A stretch of DNA of 64,000 nt from Streptomyces spiralis (GCF_014654675.1 NZ_BNBC01000002.1:310001-374000), one strand, 5' to 3'. Positions 7,022-15,749 are shown, counted from the stretch's first letter. The notes: generated from the sequence alone by a model not told the origin. A program made the numbers and translations.

Positions 7022-8800
7022 ATGACGGTGGGCAGAAGGAGGGCGCGGGGGCCGCGCGGGGCGCGGGTGCGTCGGACGAGTCCGGGACCCGGACGACCCG
7101 GACAGGCCCTGCTGCGGTGGATCACCACCACCGATCACAAGGTGATCGGCAACCTGTACATGACGACGGCGTTCTCCTTCTTCCTCTTCGGCGGGGTGCT
7201 CGCGCTGCTGATGCGCGCCGAACTCGCGCGGCCCGGTCTGCAGTTGTTCGACAACCAGCAGTACAACCAGCTGTTCACCATCCACGGCACGGTGATGATG
7301 CTGCTGTTCGCGACCCCGATGTTCGCCGGGTTCACCAACGCCGTCATGCCGTTGCAGATCGGCGCGCCCGATGTCGCCTTCCCCCGGCTCAACGCCCTGT
7401 CGTACTGGCTGTATCTGTTCGGCGGGCTCATGGTGGTGTCCGGGTTCCTGGTGCACGGCGGGGCGGCCGGCTTCGGCTGGTTCGCCTACGCGCCGCTCAA
7501 CAGCGCGGTCCGCAGCCCCGGCACGGGAGGCGATCTGTGGGTGATGGGGCTGGTGGTGACCGGAGTGTCCACGACGCTGGGCGCGGTCAACTTCGTCACC
7601 ACCATCCTGTGTCTGCGCGCCCCCGGCATGACCATGTTCCGGATGCCCATCTTCACCTGGAACGCGCTGTTCACCTCGATCCTGGTGCTGCCCGCCTTCC
7701 CCGTCCTCACGGCGGCCCTGCTCGCGCTGGAGGCGGACCGGAGGTTCGGCGCGCGGATCTTCGAGGCCGATGACGGCGGTGCCCTGCTGTGGCAGCACCT
7801 GTTCTGGTTCTTCGGGCACCCAGAGGTCTACATCGTCGCCCTGCCGTTCTTCGGCATCATCTCCGAGGTCATCCCGGTGTTCAGCCGCAAACCGGTCTTC
7901 GGCTACGTGGGCATGGTGGGCGCGACCATCGCGATCACCATGCTGTCGGCGGTGGTGTGGGCCCACCACATGTTCGCCACCGGGGCGGTGCTGCTGCCGT
8001 TCTTCTCCATGATGTCGTTCCTGATCGCGGTGCCGACGGGGGTGAAGTTCTTCAACTGGATCGGCACCATGCACCGCGGCTCGCTGTCGTTCGAGACACC
8101 GATGCTGTGGTCGCTGGGCTTCATGGTGACGTTCCTGCTCGGCGGCATGAGCGGGGTGCTGATCGCCTCCCCGCCGCTGGACTTCCACCTCACCGACAGC
8201 TACTTCATCGTGGCCCATCTGCACTACGTGCTCTTCGGCACCGTGGTGTTCGCGATGTTCGCGGGCTTCTACTTCTGGTGGCCGAAGTTCACGGGCCGGT
8301 TCCTCGACGAACGACTCGGCAAAATCCACTTCTGGACGCTGTTCGTCGGCTTCCAGACCACGTTCCTCGTCCAGCACTGGCTCGGCGAGCTGGGCATGCC
8401 GCGCCGCTACGCCGACTATCTCGCCGCCGACGGCTTCACCCTGCTCAACACGGTCAGTTCCATCGGCGCCTTTCTGCTGGGGCTGTCCACGCTGCCGTTC
8501 CTCTACAACGTCTGGACGTCCGCCCGGCACGGCCGCATGGCCGAGACCGACGACCCCTGGGGGTACGGCCGCTCCCTGGAGTGGGCCACCTCCTGCCCGC
8601 CGCCGCGCCACAACTTCACCGCTCTGCCCCGCATCCGGTCGGAGTCCCCGGCGTTCGACCTGCACCACCCGGACATCGTCCGGCGGGAGCGGCAGGCAAC
8701 GAACAGCCGAGCGAGCAACCAAGCGAACAGCCAAGCGAACAGCCAAGCGAACAGGCGGGCGAGCAGCAAGGCGAACGGCAAGCGGCAGACCGCTGGCTGA
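7022..8800 (+). CDS. ctaD: Cytochrome c oxidase subunit I (ctaD paralogue)
   Basis: The catalytic subunit of aa3-type oxidase, 592 aa, about 12 membrane spans. Heme and copper ligands are all visible: FTIHGTVM (low-spin heme), GHPEVY (CuB His, D-channel Glu and cross-linked Tyr), VWAHHMF (CuB) and VAHLHYV (heme ligands). The D-channel Asp in IGAPD and the K-channel Lys in PTGVKFF are kept, so it should pump protons. It has a basic 30-residue N-terminal extension and an unusual tail of NSQANSQAN repeats. Only ctaF follows; no subunit II, III or bc1 genes are near, so it is probably an accessory subunit I using partners encoded elsewhere. The start codon is uncertain. Confidence 0.93.
   Translation: MTVGRRRARGPRGARVRRTSPGPGRPGQALLRWITTTDHKVIGNLYMTTAFSFFLFGGVLALLMRAELARPGLQLFDNQQYNQLFTIHGTVMMLLFATPMFAGFTNAVMPLQIGAPDVAFPRLNALSYWLYLFGGLMVVSGFLVHGGAAGFGWFAYAPLNSAVRSPGTGGDLWVMGLVVTGVSTTLGAVNFVTTILCLRAPGMTMFRMPIFTWNALFTSILVLPAFPVLTAALLALEADRRFGARIFEADDGGALLWQHLFWFFGHPEVYIVALPFFGIISEVIPVFSRKPVFGYVGMVGATIAITMLSAVVWAHHMFATGAVLLPFFSMMSFLIAVPTGVKFFNWIGTMHRGSLSFETPMLWSLGFMVTFLLGGMSGVLIASPPLDFHLTDSYFIVAHLHYVLFGTVVFAMFAGFYFWWPKFTGRFLDERLGKIHFWTLFVGFQTTFLVQHWLGELGMPRRYADYLAADGFTLLNTVSSIGAFLLGLSTLPFLYNVWTSARHGRMAETDDPWGYGRSLEWATSCPPPRHNFTALPRIRSESPAFDLHHPDIVRRERQATNSRASNQANSQANSQANRRASSKANGKRQTAG
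8699..8771 (+). repeat. 12-bp tandem repeats in the ctaD tail
   Basis: Near-perfect copies of AACAGCCAAGCG encode Asn-Ser-Gln-Ala units at the extreme C-terminus of the oxidase subunit. The 12-bp period keeps frame, so copy number can vary without breaking the gene. Confidence 0.8.
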
Positions 8801-8819
8801 CGGACCGTAGGAGTGTGTC

Positions 8820-9248
8820 GTGAGAACCGAGGCCCGGCTCTTCACCGGTGTGGCGCTGTTCTTCGCCGTGACCGCCGCGGGCTACGGCTGGTGGTCCGCC
8901 GAGCCCGCGGGCAGCGCCGCCCTGGCCGTCGCCGCCGTGATGGCCGCTCTGGTCGCGTTCTTCCTGAGGGTGCGGCACCGCAGGGGCGACGGCCCGCGCG
9001 CCGAGGACCGCCCCGACGCCGAGGTGATCGACGCCGCCGGACCGGTGGGCTTCTTCTCCCCGCACAGCCCCTGGCCGATCGTCGTCGCGCTCGGCGCGGC
9101 CGTGCTGGCGCTGGGCGTCGTCTACGGCCTGTGGCTCGCGCTGCTCGGCTTCGGCGTGCTCGGGTGCGGGGTGCTCGGCATGGTGTTCCAGTACCCGGCC
9201 CCGGACCCGGACTGGAGCCCGGATCGGGACTGGGGCCCGCGCCCCTGA
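8820..9248 (+). CDS. ctaF: Cytochrome c oxidase subunit IV (CtaF-like)
   Basis: The small actinobacterial oxidase subunit IV, 142 aa. Two N-terminal spans (LFTGVALFFAVTAAGYGWW and an Ala/Val-rich one) and two C-terminal spans (WPIVVALGAAVLALGVVYG and LGFGVLGCGVLGMV) flank a charged loop with the GFFSPHSPWP signature of the family. The GTG at 8820 has TAGGAG 6 nt upstream and lies 19 nt after the ctaD stop, so the two form an operon. The usual ctaC-ctaD-ctaF-ctaE arrangement is reduced to this pair. Confidence 0.88.
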   Translation: MRTEARLFTGVALFFAVTAAGYGWWSAEPAGSAALAVAAVMAALVAFFLRVRHRRGDGPRAEDRPDAEVIDAAGPVGFFSPHSPWPIVVALGAAVLALGVVYGLWLALLGFGVLGCGVLGMVFQYPAPDPDWSPDRDWGPRP

Positions 9249-9257
9249 CTTGCGCAA

Positions 9258-9293
9258 CGGCACCGGCGCACGAATGCCAGTGCGCCGGTGCCG
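9258..9293. terminator. Bidirectional terminator between ctaF and the DUF8129-like gene
   Basis: Fourteen-bp perfect arms (core CACCGGCGCAC) with an 8-nt loop lie between convergent stops at 9248 and 9321. Confidence 0.75.
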
Positions 9294-9320
9294 GCAAGGA
9301 AACCAGGTGTGACCCGCTCC

Positions 9321-9674
9321 TTATGTGCGGTCGCCCTTGGGCTTGCCGCGCTGGTCCGGGGTGCCGTGCGGCGGCGCGCCGAACGGCTGCGGGGAGGTCG
9401 CGGGGGTCACCTGGGAACCCGCCTGTCCCGCGGCCTGCTCCGGGCGCAGCGCCGTGGGGTCGCCCGGGGTGGGCTGGGCGCCCGACCGCAGCTGCTCGAG
9501 GCGGGCGGTCAGCACCTCGGTCACCGGAACGCGGTCGGCGTGGGTGCGCTCGTAGGCGAGCAGCTCCTCGACCTCCTCGGCGGACAGCGAGCGCACGCGG
9601 CTCTCCAGGGCGCCGAGGGGAAGATGGTCGTAGTCGGGCAGGGGCAGGGTACTGCGGCCGGGATCATCGGCCAT
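9321..9674 (-). CDS. DUF8129-like small protein
   Basis: A soluble protein of 117 aa. The N-terminal half (LPLPDYDHLPLGALESRVRS and LLAYERTHADRVPV) resembles the DUF8129 helical domain found in actinobacterial lipid-droplet-associated proteins; the C-terminal half is Pro/Gly/Gln-rich and probably disordered. The ATG at 9674 has GGAAG 8 nt upstream. About 100 nt before it lies a GGTT-N15-GGGTAC promoter, suggesting stress control. The domain call is by recollection of the motif and is moderate; the cellular role is unknown. Confidence 0.6.
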   Translation of the reverse strand: MADDPGRSTLPLPDYDHLPLGALESRVRSLSAEEVEELLAYERTHADRVPVTEVLTARLEQLRSGAQPTPGDPTALRPEQAAGQAGSQVTPATSPQPFGAPPHGTPDQRGKPKGDRT

Positions 9675-9781
9675 GGATCTCACTTCCCTCTGTGCGACGG
9701 CCTCACGTGGAGACGAGACGGTCGGCGGGGTCGGCGGCCACCGGGGCCCAGCCGGTACGGCGTCGAACTCACGACGCGCGA

Positions 9782-9806
9782 GTACCCGGGCCCACCACCA
9801 CGAACC
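9782..9806 (-). promoter_or_regulatory. Sigma-B-type promoter upstream of the DUF8129-like gene
   Basis: On the minus strand, GGTT (9806-9803), 15 nt, then GGGTAC (9787-9782). Spacing and -10 are a full match to the SigB-family pattern. A leader of about 100 nt follows. Confidence 0.5.
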
Positions 9807-9936
9807 GACTCACCGGGAACGACCGGACCGCGGGCCGGGTGCGCGAGAGGACGCCCCGCAAGGAGACGGACTCGGCACACCCGGCACGCTTGGCGCACCT
9901 GGACTGGCGCACCTGGCTAACCCGGCTCACCAGGCC

Positions 9937-10338
9937 TCACGAGCGGGCCTGGCGGGTGCGGGAACGGTTCTCCTTGCGGATCGCCTCCAGCAGCTCGCCC
10001 TTGGACATGTGCGAGCGGCCCTCGATGTGGAGCTCCTTCGCCATGTCGTACAGGTGTTCCTTGGACGCGCTCTCGTCGACGCCCTCGCCGCTGCGCCCGC
10101 CCTGGCCGCGGGGCCGGGCCGACTGGGGGTCCGAGGGGCCCTTGCGACCGCCCTCCTTGCGCTCCCAGTGGTCGCCGACCTTCTCGTACTTGTGCTTGAG
10201 AGCGCCGTACGCGACACGGTGCGCCCGCTCGCCCTCGCCGTACTCCTCCACCGCCGAGTCATGGGCCTTGATCCAGGTGCGCTGGGCGTCCTCGGGGGAG
10301 CGCTCGAGTGTCGACGGCAGTTCCTGTCGTCCGGGCAT
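9937..10338 (-). CDS. ChaB-family protein with Rho-N-like C-terminal helix domain
   Basis: A cytoplasmic protein of 133 aa. Residues 1-65 are ChaB-like (RQELPSTLERSPEDAQRTW and YGALKHKYEKVGDHW). A charged linker leads to a C-terminal Rho N-terminal/SAP-like helix pair (KEHLYDMAKELHIEGRSHM, SKGELLEAIRKENR) that commonly binds nucleic acid. The ATG at 10338 has GGAGG 8 nt upstream; the longer frame from 10776 overlaps the Cys-rich gene and is rejected. A GTTT-N15-GGGCAC promoter lies 40 nt upstream. ChaB was named for cation-transport regulation, but the biochemical role is unproven. Confidence 0.8.
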   Translation of the reverse strand: MPGRQELPSTLERSPEDAQRTWIKAHDSAVEEYGEGERAHRVAYGALKHKYEKVGDHWERKEGGRKGPSDPQSARPRGQGGRSGEGVDESASKEHLYDMAKELHIEGRSHMSKGELLEAIRKENRSRTRQARS

Positions 10339-10378
10339 GGATCCCACCTCCGTCCTGGTTGATCTCCGGGCCGGTCGA

Positions 10379-10403
10379 GTGCCCTGCACGAGGCACGGAA
10401 AAC
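10379..10403 (-). promoter_or_regulatory. Sigma-B-type promoter of the ChaB gene
   Basis: On the minus strand, GTTT (10403-10400), 15 nt, then GGGCAC (10384-10379). The -35 is canonical; the -10 has one mismatch to GGGTAC. The start would be near 10372, giving a 34-nt leader with the GGAGG site. Confidence 0.55.
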
Positions 10404-10461
10404 GGGCGGAGCCCTTGGGAGCAGCGGGTTTGGCGGGTACGGCACCGGCTACCCGCCGAGT

Positions 10462-10854
10462 GTGACTACGCCATCTACGACACCATCGACGACTTCGCAA
10501 CAGGAACTCATACGGTTCCTGGAGGACCGGTTCGCCTGTGCGCAGGCGTGCACGGAGTGTGCGCGGGCCAGCGCCCTGCGGGCGAGCCTGGTGGACCCGG
10601 GCGGGAGCGAGGAGCAGGAACTCCTGCGGCGCATGGGAATCATGTGCGCGGAGGTCTGCGACACGACCTGCCGGGTGCTGTCCGAGCAGAACACCCAGGA
10701 CGAGGCCGCCCTCCGCACCCAGCTGGAGTGGTGTGTGAGCGTCTGTCTGGAGAGCGCGCACGTCTTCGACCGGCACCCGGGCGCCGAGCAGGCCGCGGGC
10801 GCCTGCCGGACCTGCGCCAAGGCCTGCGGGGAGTTCATCGCGATCCTGAACTGA
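10462..10854 (+). CDS. Cysteine-rich four-helix-bundle protein, copper-storage (Csp)-like
   Basis: A 130-aa all-helical protein with Cys arrays on successive helices: CAQACTEC, CAEVCDTTC, CVSVC and CRTCAKAC. This CxxxC/CxxC layout resembles the four-helix Csp copper-storage proteins and DUF326-type proteins, whose thiols line the bundle and bind many Cu(I) ions. No signal peptide is present, so it would act in the cytosol. The GTG at 10462 has no clear Shine-Dalgarno. It is divergent from the ChaB gene. The metal is an inference; a redox role for the cysteines is also possible. Confidence 0.72.
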   Translation: MTTPSTTPSTTSQQELIRFLEDRFACAQACTECARASALRASLVDPGGSEEQELLRRMGIMCAEVCDTTCRVLSEQNTQDEAALRTQLEWCVSVCLESAHVFDRHPGAEQAAGACRTCAKACGEFIAILN

Positions 10855-11004
10855 GCCGGGCGCCGACCGAAGGTCATCGACGCGCTGTCGATGTGCCGAG
10901 GGGGACCATGGCCTCCGCCGCCGTCCGCCGCCGTCCTCACCTTCCGGGGGCGTGAGCCTGCGCGAGCCACCGCCGGTCCCCTTCTGTGGCCCTGGGTGAC
11001 CGCA

Positions 11005-13164
11005 TCACCCGCCTTGCGGCAACGAGTCCAGATCGGCCCGCTCCCAGCCGGCCGAGACCAGCGTGTCCACGGCGGTGGCATCGCCGAGCGCCAGCGCCAG
11101 CGCGGCCGCGGCCGCGACCTCCGGATCGGGGTCACCGGCGGCGAGTGCGCGCAGCAGCACGTCGGCCCTCTCGTCCCGCTCCGGCAGCGCGGCGACGAGC
11201 AGCGCGCCCGCCGTGCGCGTGGCGGGATCCTCCTCCTCCAGCATGTCGGGGAGTACGGGGATGATCCCCCGGAGCATCTCGCGGGCGACCGCGTGCCAGT
11301 GTTCCTCGGCCGCGTCCGTCGCCCGCCCCTCGGCCGTGTCCATCGCCGCGACGATGCGCAGCGCCAGGCCGAGCACCCGGCGCCGGACGTGACAGTGGTG
11401 GGCCCCCACTCCGACGGCCGCACCGATCTGCGTCAGATAGGCGAAGGCCAGTACCGCGGCCGAACACAGCTCCCTCCCGGGATCCAGGAGCACGTCCAGT
11501 TCGTCGATCGCGCGCCGCGCGTCGTCGGCGTCCCAGGACAGCAGCCGTGCGAGGCGCCGGGGCACGACCTCGGGGTCCGCGTCCGTCGCACAGGCCGCGT
11601 TCTCGAAGGAGACCACCCGCAGCATGAGCTCGCGGGCCGGCCAGAGCGCGTCGGCGTCGAGCCGGACGACGGCGTGTCCGCTCGGCCCGCAGACCGTCAG
11701 GCGCAGGTCCTCGTCCAGCCGCACATCGGTGATACCGGGGCCGAGATCGAGGTCGGCGCGTTCGCCCGACGCGATGTCCCACAGCGCCACCACGTCGTCG
11801 CGCCAGCATGCGGCGAGGGCCGTCCCCGCGGCGGTGGCGGTGAGCGCGAGCCCGGTGAGCTTCGGGCGCCGACGCGCCACCTCGAGCGGCCCGTCGCCGG
11901 AGTCCGGCATCCACAGGTACAGCGTCCCGTTCCGATGCCCGCTCGCGATCAGTGCCCCCTCGTCGGGGAGTTCGATGCAGGCCAGGGCCGTCGCGGGCCC
12001 GGACGGCGGGCGGGCGACCACCGGAGCGGCGTCGCTGTCGAGCCGGCGCGCCCGCAGGGTGCCGTCCTCGTCGCCGGAGACGGCGATCGCTCCGGACACG
12101 GTCCAGGAGCCGGCGGCGTCACTCGCCGAGGACCGCTCGGTGCCGGACTCCACGGTTTCCTGGGACGTCGAGAGCACCGTCCAGCGGCCTGTCTCGTCCG
12201 TGTCGCCGGCCCGCAGCGCGATCGGCTTCGGGGCCTCCGTCACCGCACGGGGCGTCAGGATCCGCTCGGACCAGTCGAGTCCCATGCGGGCACCCAGTGC
12301 CTCGAGCGCCTGAGGGGTACGTCCGTGCACGGTCAACTCGACATCGCCGTACCCGGTGTCGTGGAACACGAGTGCGTCGGGAGCGCCGTACACGGTGATG
12401 TGCTGACCGACTTCACGCCATGGCTCGAAGCCCAGGGTGGGCAGTTCGTCCCGGACCCACGCCACGATCCGCTCGGTGTCGTCGTCGCCGTACACCGTCC
12501 AGCCGTAGTACGACGGCAGCCGCTGCACGGCGAGTTGGAGGAAGAACTCCGAGACGGATCCCGCCTGGAGCACCCACTCCTCATCGGAGTCGGTGGCCAG
12601 CACTCGTGGATCCGGAAGTCCCGCATCGGCCGCCGCATATCCCCACTCGTTGCAGTACTCGTACTCGGCCTTGAACACGCACACCCGGCGGTCGGCACCG
12701 GCGGGCACCAGGGCCGTGTCGTCGGGCAGCCCGCCCGCGACGCCGTAACCGCCCGGGTCGGGCCGCAGCGTCGGCGGGTACTCGGGGTGCGTCCAGTACA
12801 GGCGCGGGCTGTGGGTGAAGGAGTTGAACGGCAGCTCCCACCACTCGTCCAGCGCGGCCGGGATCGGCAGGCTCACATCCACGCTCTCGAACGGATCGGC
12901 GTCCCCCGCACCCACCGCCTCGCCCTTCAGCCGGCGCAGATATTGCCGGTGCTCGCTCTCGGACCAGCGCTGCCACGGAACGGCGTCCTCGGGAACCTCG
13001 TAGCCCCACTCCTCCTGGAACCGGCGCAGCAGCTCCCACCGCGGCGCCGTGTCCGCGAGATGCGCGGCGAACTCCTCCGGAGACATCCGGGCACGGTCCC
13101 CCCACCGCGGCATCACGCTCTTCAGGCGCTCCCCGAAACGTCCGTAGTCGATCACTCCGCTCAT
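11005..13164 (-). CDS. SMI1/KNR4 (SUKH)-like protein with WD40-like and HEAT-like C-terminal parts
   Basis: A large cytosolic protein of 719 aa. The N-terminal third resembles a SUKH/SMI1-KNR4 domain (LPIPAALDEWWELPFNSF, FKAEYEYCNEWGYAAADAGL, DPRVLATDSDEEW). The middle carries beta-propeller-like repeats (NGTLYLWMPDSG, DDVVALWDIASGE). The last 200 residues are Ala/Leu/Asp-rich helical repeats of HEAT type. The ATG at 13164 (MSGVIDYG) is taken as the start; the frame stays open upstream to 13608, but that part is the decayed end of a TAP-like peptidase. SUKH proteins are often immunity proteins or scaffolds; no toxin lies nearby. Domain calls are moderate. Confidence 0.65.
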   Translation of the reverse strand: MSGVIDYGRFGERLKSVMPRWGDRARMSPEEFAAHLADTAPRWELLRRFQEEWGYEVPEDAVPWQRWSESEHRQYLRRLKGEAVGAGDADPFESVDVSLPIPAALDEWWELPFNSFTHSPRLYWTHPEYPPTLRPDPGGYGVAGGLPDDTALVPAGADRRVCVFKAEYEYCNEWGYAAADAGLPDPRVLATDSDEEWVLQAGSVSEFFLQLAVQRLPSYYGWTVYGDDDTERIVAWVRDELPTLGFEPWREVGQHITVYGAPDALVFHDTGYGDVELTVHGRTPQALEALGARMGLDWSERILTPRAVTEAPKPIALRAGDTDETGRWTVLSTSQETVESGTERSSASDAAGSWTVSGAIAVSGDEDGTLRARRLDSDAAPVVARPPSGPATALACIELPDEGALIASGHRNGTLYLWMPDSGDGPLEVARRRPKLTGLALTATAAGTALAACWRDDVVALWDIASGERADLDLGPGITDVRLDEDLRLTVCGPSGHAVVRLDADALWPARELMLRVVSFENAACATDADPEVVPRRLARLLSWDADDARRAIDELDVLLDPGRELCSAAVLAFAYLTQIGAAVGVGAHHCHVRRRVLGLALRIVAAMDTAEGRATDAAEEHWHAVAREMLRGIIPVLPDMLEEEDPATRTAGALLVAALPERDERADVLLRALAAGDPDPEVAAAAALALALGDATAVDTLVSAGWERADLDSLPQGG

Positions 13165-13545
13165 CGGGGCAGCGTATGGCATGCCCTTGCCATGACTCCG
13201 GTACTCCTCCAAGCAGGCGTAGGACCCATGGCCCTCGGCCCGCACCGTCAGCAGGACGCCGACGTCTTCGCCCAGCTCGCGCACCATGTGCTGGGCACCC
13301 TCGTACGGCGTCGTCGAGTCGCCGGTGTTGGCGACGACGAGGACCGGGGGAGCGCCCTGCGCGCTGACGTCGGGGGTGCGCCCGCCGCCCTTGAACGGCC
13401 GGCCGTAGCAGAGGTGGACGAACGGGGACCAGGCTTCCCCGAAGCCTGGCGAGGCCGCCTCGGTCTTCTTGATCGTTTCCTGGGCCAGTGAATCCGGGGC
13501 GCAGGTGGGAGTCGGCGTAGGTGATCGCGAGACCCGCACCAGCAG
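13165..13545 (-). pseudogene. Remnant of a TAP-like serine peptidase C-terminus
   Basis: The sequence encodes the C-terminal end of a secreted tripeptidyl aminopeptidase: AITYADS in one frame, then SLAQETIKKTEAASPGFGEA, PVLVVANTGDSTTPYEGAQH and RAEGHGSYACLEEY in another. These hold the family Asp (GDSTTP) and His (GHGSY). The nucleophile region is absent, a frameshift separates the first two blocks, and the frame runs without a stop into the SUKH-like gene. A complete homologue lies at 39859-41520. Confidence 0.65.
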
Positions 13546-13675
13546 GCGCCGGCCCCCGGACCGACTCGCTTCGTCCGCGCCCGGGGTACACGCCCCCAGT
13601 ACGCCCAATCAGCACCAGCTGTCGGCGGCACGCCGAAGCTGTTCAGACATCCACCACCCGACGCAGACGTTTCAC

Positions 13676-13702
13676 CCGATACAGCCGATACATCCGATAC
13701 AT
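13676..13702 (+). repeat. Three tandem 9-bp repeats in the aldo/keto reductase leader
   Basis: CCGATACAG, CCGATACAT and CCGATACAT follow each other directly and end 18 nt before the ATG at 13721. They may be a binding site or simple slippage. Confidence 0.8.
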
Positions 13703-13720
13703 CGACACAGAGGAGCATCC

Positions 13721-14719
13721 ATGCGGTACCGCAAGCTCGGCAGCTCGGACCTTGAGGTCTCGGAGATCTCGCTCGGGTCCTGGCTCACCTACTCCGGCGG
13801 CGTCGAGGCGGACGCGACCCGCGCCTGCACCGAGGCGGCCTTCGACGCGGGCGTCAACTTCTTCGACACCGCCAACGTCTACGGCCAAGGCGCCGCCGAG
13901 ACGGCATGGGGGGAGATCCTCTCCTCCCGCCCCCGCGACTCCTACATCCTGGCCACCAAGGTCTACTTCCCGATGTCGGACGACCCGGCCGACCAGGGCC
14001 TGTCCGCGGCGCAGATCGCCAAGCAGATCGACGCCTCCCTCATCCGCCTGAAGACCGACCACGTCGACCTCTACCAGGCGCACCGCTTCGACCCCACCGT
14101 GCCGATCGAGGAGACCGTCGAGGCGTTCCAGAAGGTGGTCCAGCAGGGCAAGGCCCGCTACCTCGGCTTCAGCGAATGGACCCCCGAGCAGATCCGGGCC
14201 GCGATCGACATCGCCGGGCCCGACCTGTTCGTCTCCTCCCAGCCGCAGTACTCCATGCTGTGGCAGGCCCCCGAGGCCGAGGTCTTCGGCCTGTGCGCCG
14301 CGAACGGCATCTCCCAGATCGTCTGGTCCCCGCTCGCCCAGGGCGTCCTCACCGGTAAGTACAAGCCGGGGCAGCCGGTACCGGAGGGCAGCCGGTTCGC
14401 CTCCGCGGACATGGCGGTGTCGAAGGACCTCGTCTACAGCGACGCCACCCTTCAGGCGGTCCAGCGCCTCGTCCCCATCGCCGAGGAGGCCGGGCTCAGC
14501 CTGCCCACCCTCGCACTCGCCTGGATCCTGCGCCGCGGCGAGGTCGCCTCCGCGATCACCGGCGCCTCCCGCGCCGAACAGGTCCACGCCAATGCGGCCG
14601 CCTCCGGCGTGGAACTGTCCGACGACCTGCTGAGCGCCATCACCGAGGCCCTCGGCGACGCCCCGGTCACCGAACCGACCCTGGCCCCCGGCGCCCAACC
14701 GGGCGTCCAGCACCGCTGA
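13721..14719 (+). CDS. Aldo/keto reductase, potassium-channel beta-subunit type
   Basis: An NADPH-dependent oxidoreductase of 332 aa with an (alpha/beta)8 barrel. The catalytic tetrad is complete: Asp49 and Tyr54 (FFDTANVYG), Lys80 (ATKVY) and His121 (YQAHRFD). The cofactor-binding end (ASAITGASRAEQVHANAAAS) matches the AKR6/AKR14 Kv-beta group. AGAGGAG lies 5 nt before the ATG at 13721, so the longer frame from 13469 is rejected. The substrate is probably a small aldehyde or methylglyoxal-type compound, but the sequence does not fix it. The gene is monocistronic and preceded by a 9-bp tandem repeat. Confidence 0.9.
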   Translation: MRYRKLGSSDLEVSEISLGSWLTYSGGVEADATRACTEAAFDAGVNFFDTANVYGQGAAETAWGEILSSRPRDSYILATKVYFPMSDDPADQGLSAAQIAKQIDASLIRLKTDHVDLYQAHRFDPTVPIEETVEAFQKVVQQGKARYLGFSEWTPEQIRAAIDIAGPDLFVSSQPQYSMLWQAPEAEVFGLCAANGISQIVWSPLAQGVLTGKYKPGQPVPEGSRFASADMAVSKDLVYSDATLQAVQRLVPIAEEAGLSLPTLALAWILRRGEVASAITGASRAEQVHANAAASGVELSDDLLSAITEALGDAPVTEPTLAPGAQPGVQHR

Positions 14720-14867
14720 CCCCGTAGCGGCTGGGCTGCCGGCAGGTTGCTGGTTGCCTGTGCGCCCGGGCTCGGGGCGTTCGGCGTGATCTTCGCTCCG
14801 AAGGGACGGGGCTGCTGGGTCGTCCGAAGGGGCAGGACTGCTCGTAGGAGAGCGATAGCCTGCCCAG

Positions 14868-15749
14868 GTGGAGACCATACGCACGGGTGCGGGTGCGCGG
14901 GAGAGTGTGGGTGATCCCGGGCTGTTCGGGCCGCGGTCGGTGACGTGGCAGATGCACGGTGATCCGATGATGTGGGTCGCCGGGATCAGGGCCCTGTATC
15001 TGCAGGCCCTGCACCCCCGTGCCGTGCGCGGGGTGATGGAGAACTCCGACTTCCGGCGGGACGCGTGGGGACGGTTGAGGCGCACCGCGAACTTCGTCGG
15101 GACGACGACGTACGGGACGGCCGAGGCCGCCGAGCGGGCGGGTGCGAGGGTGCGCCGGATCCATCGCATGCTGTCGGCGACCGATCCCGAGACGGGGGAG
15201 CGGTACCGCCTCGACACTCCCGACCTGCTGCTGTGGGTGCACTGCGCGGAGATCGACTCCTATCTGCACGTGCTGCGCCGCTCGGGGTTCCCGCTCACCG
15301 ACGCCCAGGCCGACCGCTACGTCGCCGAACACCGCGTCAGCGCCCGCCTGGTCGGCCTCGACCCGGACGCCGTGCCCGCGAGCCGGGCGGACCTGGCGGA
15401 CTATTTCGAAGGGGTGCGACCTGAGCTCGCCGCGGGAGCCGACGCCCGCGCCGTGGACGACTTCCTGCTCCGCCCGCCGACGCATCCGCTGCTCGTCCCG
15501 GCGCGCGAGGTGCTGTGGCGGCGCGTGGCGCATCTGGCGTACGCCGCCCTGCCACCGTACGCCCACGAGCTGTACGGCAGAGCGGCCCCCGCGCCCCACG
15601 TCGTGACCCGCCGGCTGCGGGCGACCGGGACCCTGCTGCGCCGCGTTCCCGCACGTCTTCGCTGGCAACTCCCGCCCAAACACATCCTGCGCGCCATGGC
15701 CAGGCTCGGCCCCGAAGCCCGTCCGGCACCGTACAAAGTCGGACGATAG
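14868..15749 (+). CDS. Oxygenase MpaB family (DUF2236) protein
   Basis: A 293-aa member of the MpaB/latex-clearing-protein-like family (DUF2236), in which conserved Arg and His residues bind a b-type heme. Family blocks seen are WQMHGDPMMWVAGIRALYLQ, LHPRAVRGVMENSDF, TTYGTAEAAE, WVHCAEIDSYL and RRVAHLAYAALPP. There is no signal peptide. The GTG at 14868 lacks a close Shine-Dalgarno; a GTAGGAG lies about 18 nt upstream. In fungi MpaB cleaves a prenyl chain oxidatively, while bacterial members are mostly uncharacterised. No prenyl pathway lies beside it. Confidence 0.82.
   Translation: METIRTGAGARESVGDPGLFGPRSVTWQMHGDPMMWVAGIRALYLQALHPRAVRGVMENSDFRRDAWGRLRRTANFVGTTTYGTAEAAERAGARVRRIHRMLSATDPETGERYRLDTPDLLLWVHCAEIDSYLHVLRRSGFPLTDAQADRYVAEHRVSARLVGLDPDAVPASRADLADYFEGVRPELAAGADARAVDDFLLRPPTHPLLVPAREVLWRRVAHLAYAALPPYAHELYGRAAPAPHVVTRRLRATGTLLRRVPARLRWQLPPKHILRAMARLGPEARPAPYKVGR

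Noticed and set aside
5951..8845. 964-codon frame joining YihY to sequence antisense to ctaD
   Set aside because: Only the last 305 codons have family motifs and a ribosome-binding site; the rest is Gln/His/Glu-rich shadow opposite ctaD and its repeats.
10435..10440. GGGTAC as a sigma-B -10 for the Cys-rich gene
   Set aside because: No GNNT -35 occurs at 14-16 nt spacing; only the -10 matches.
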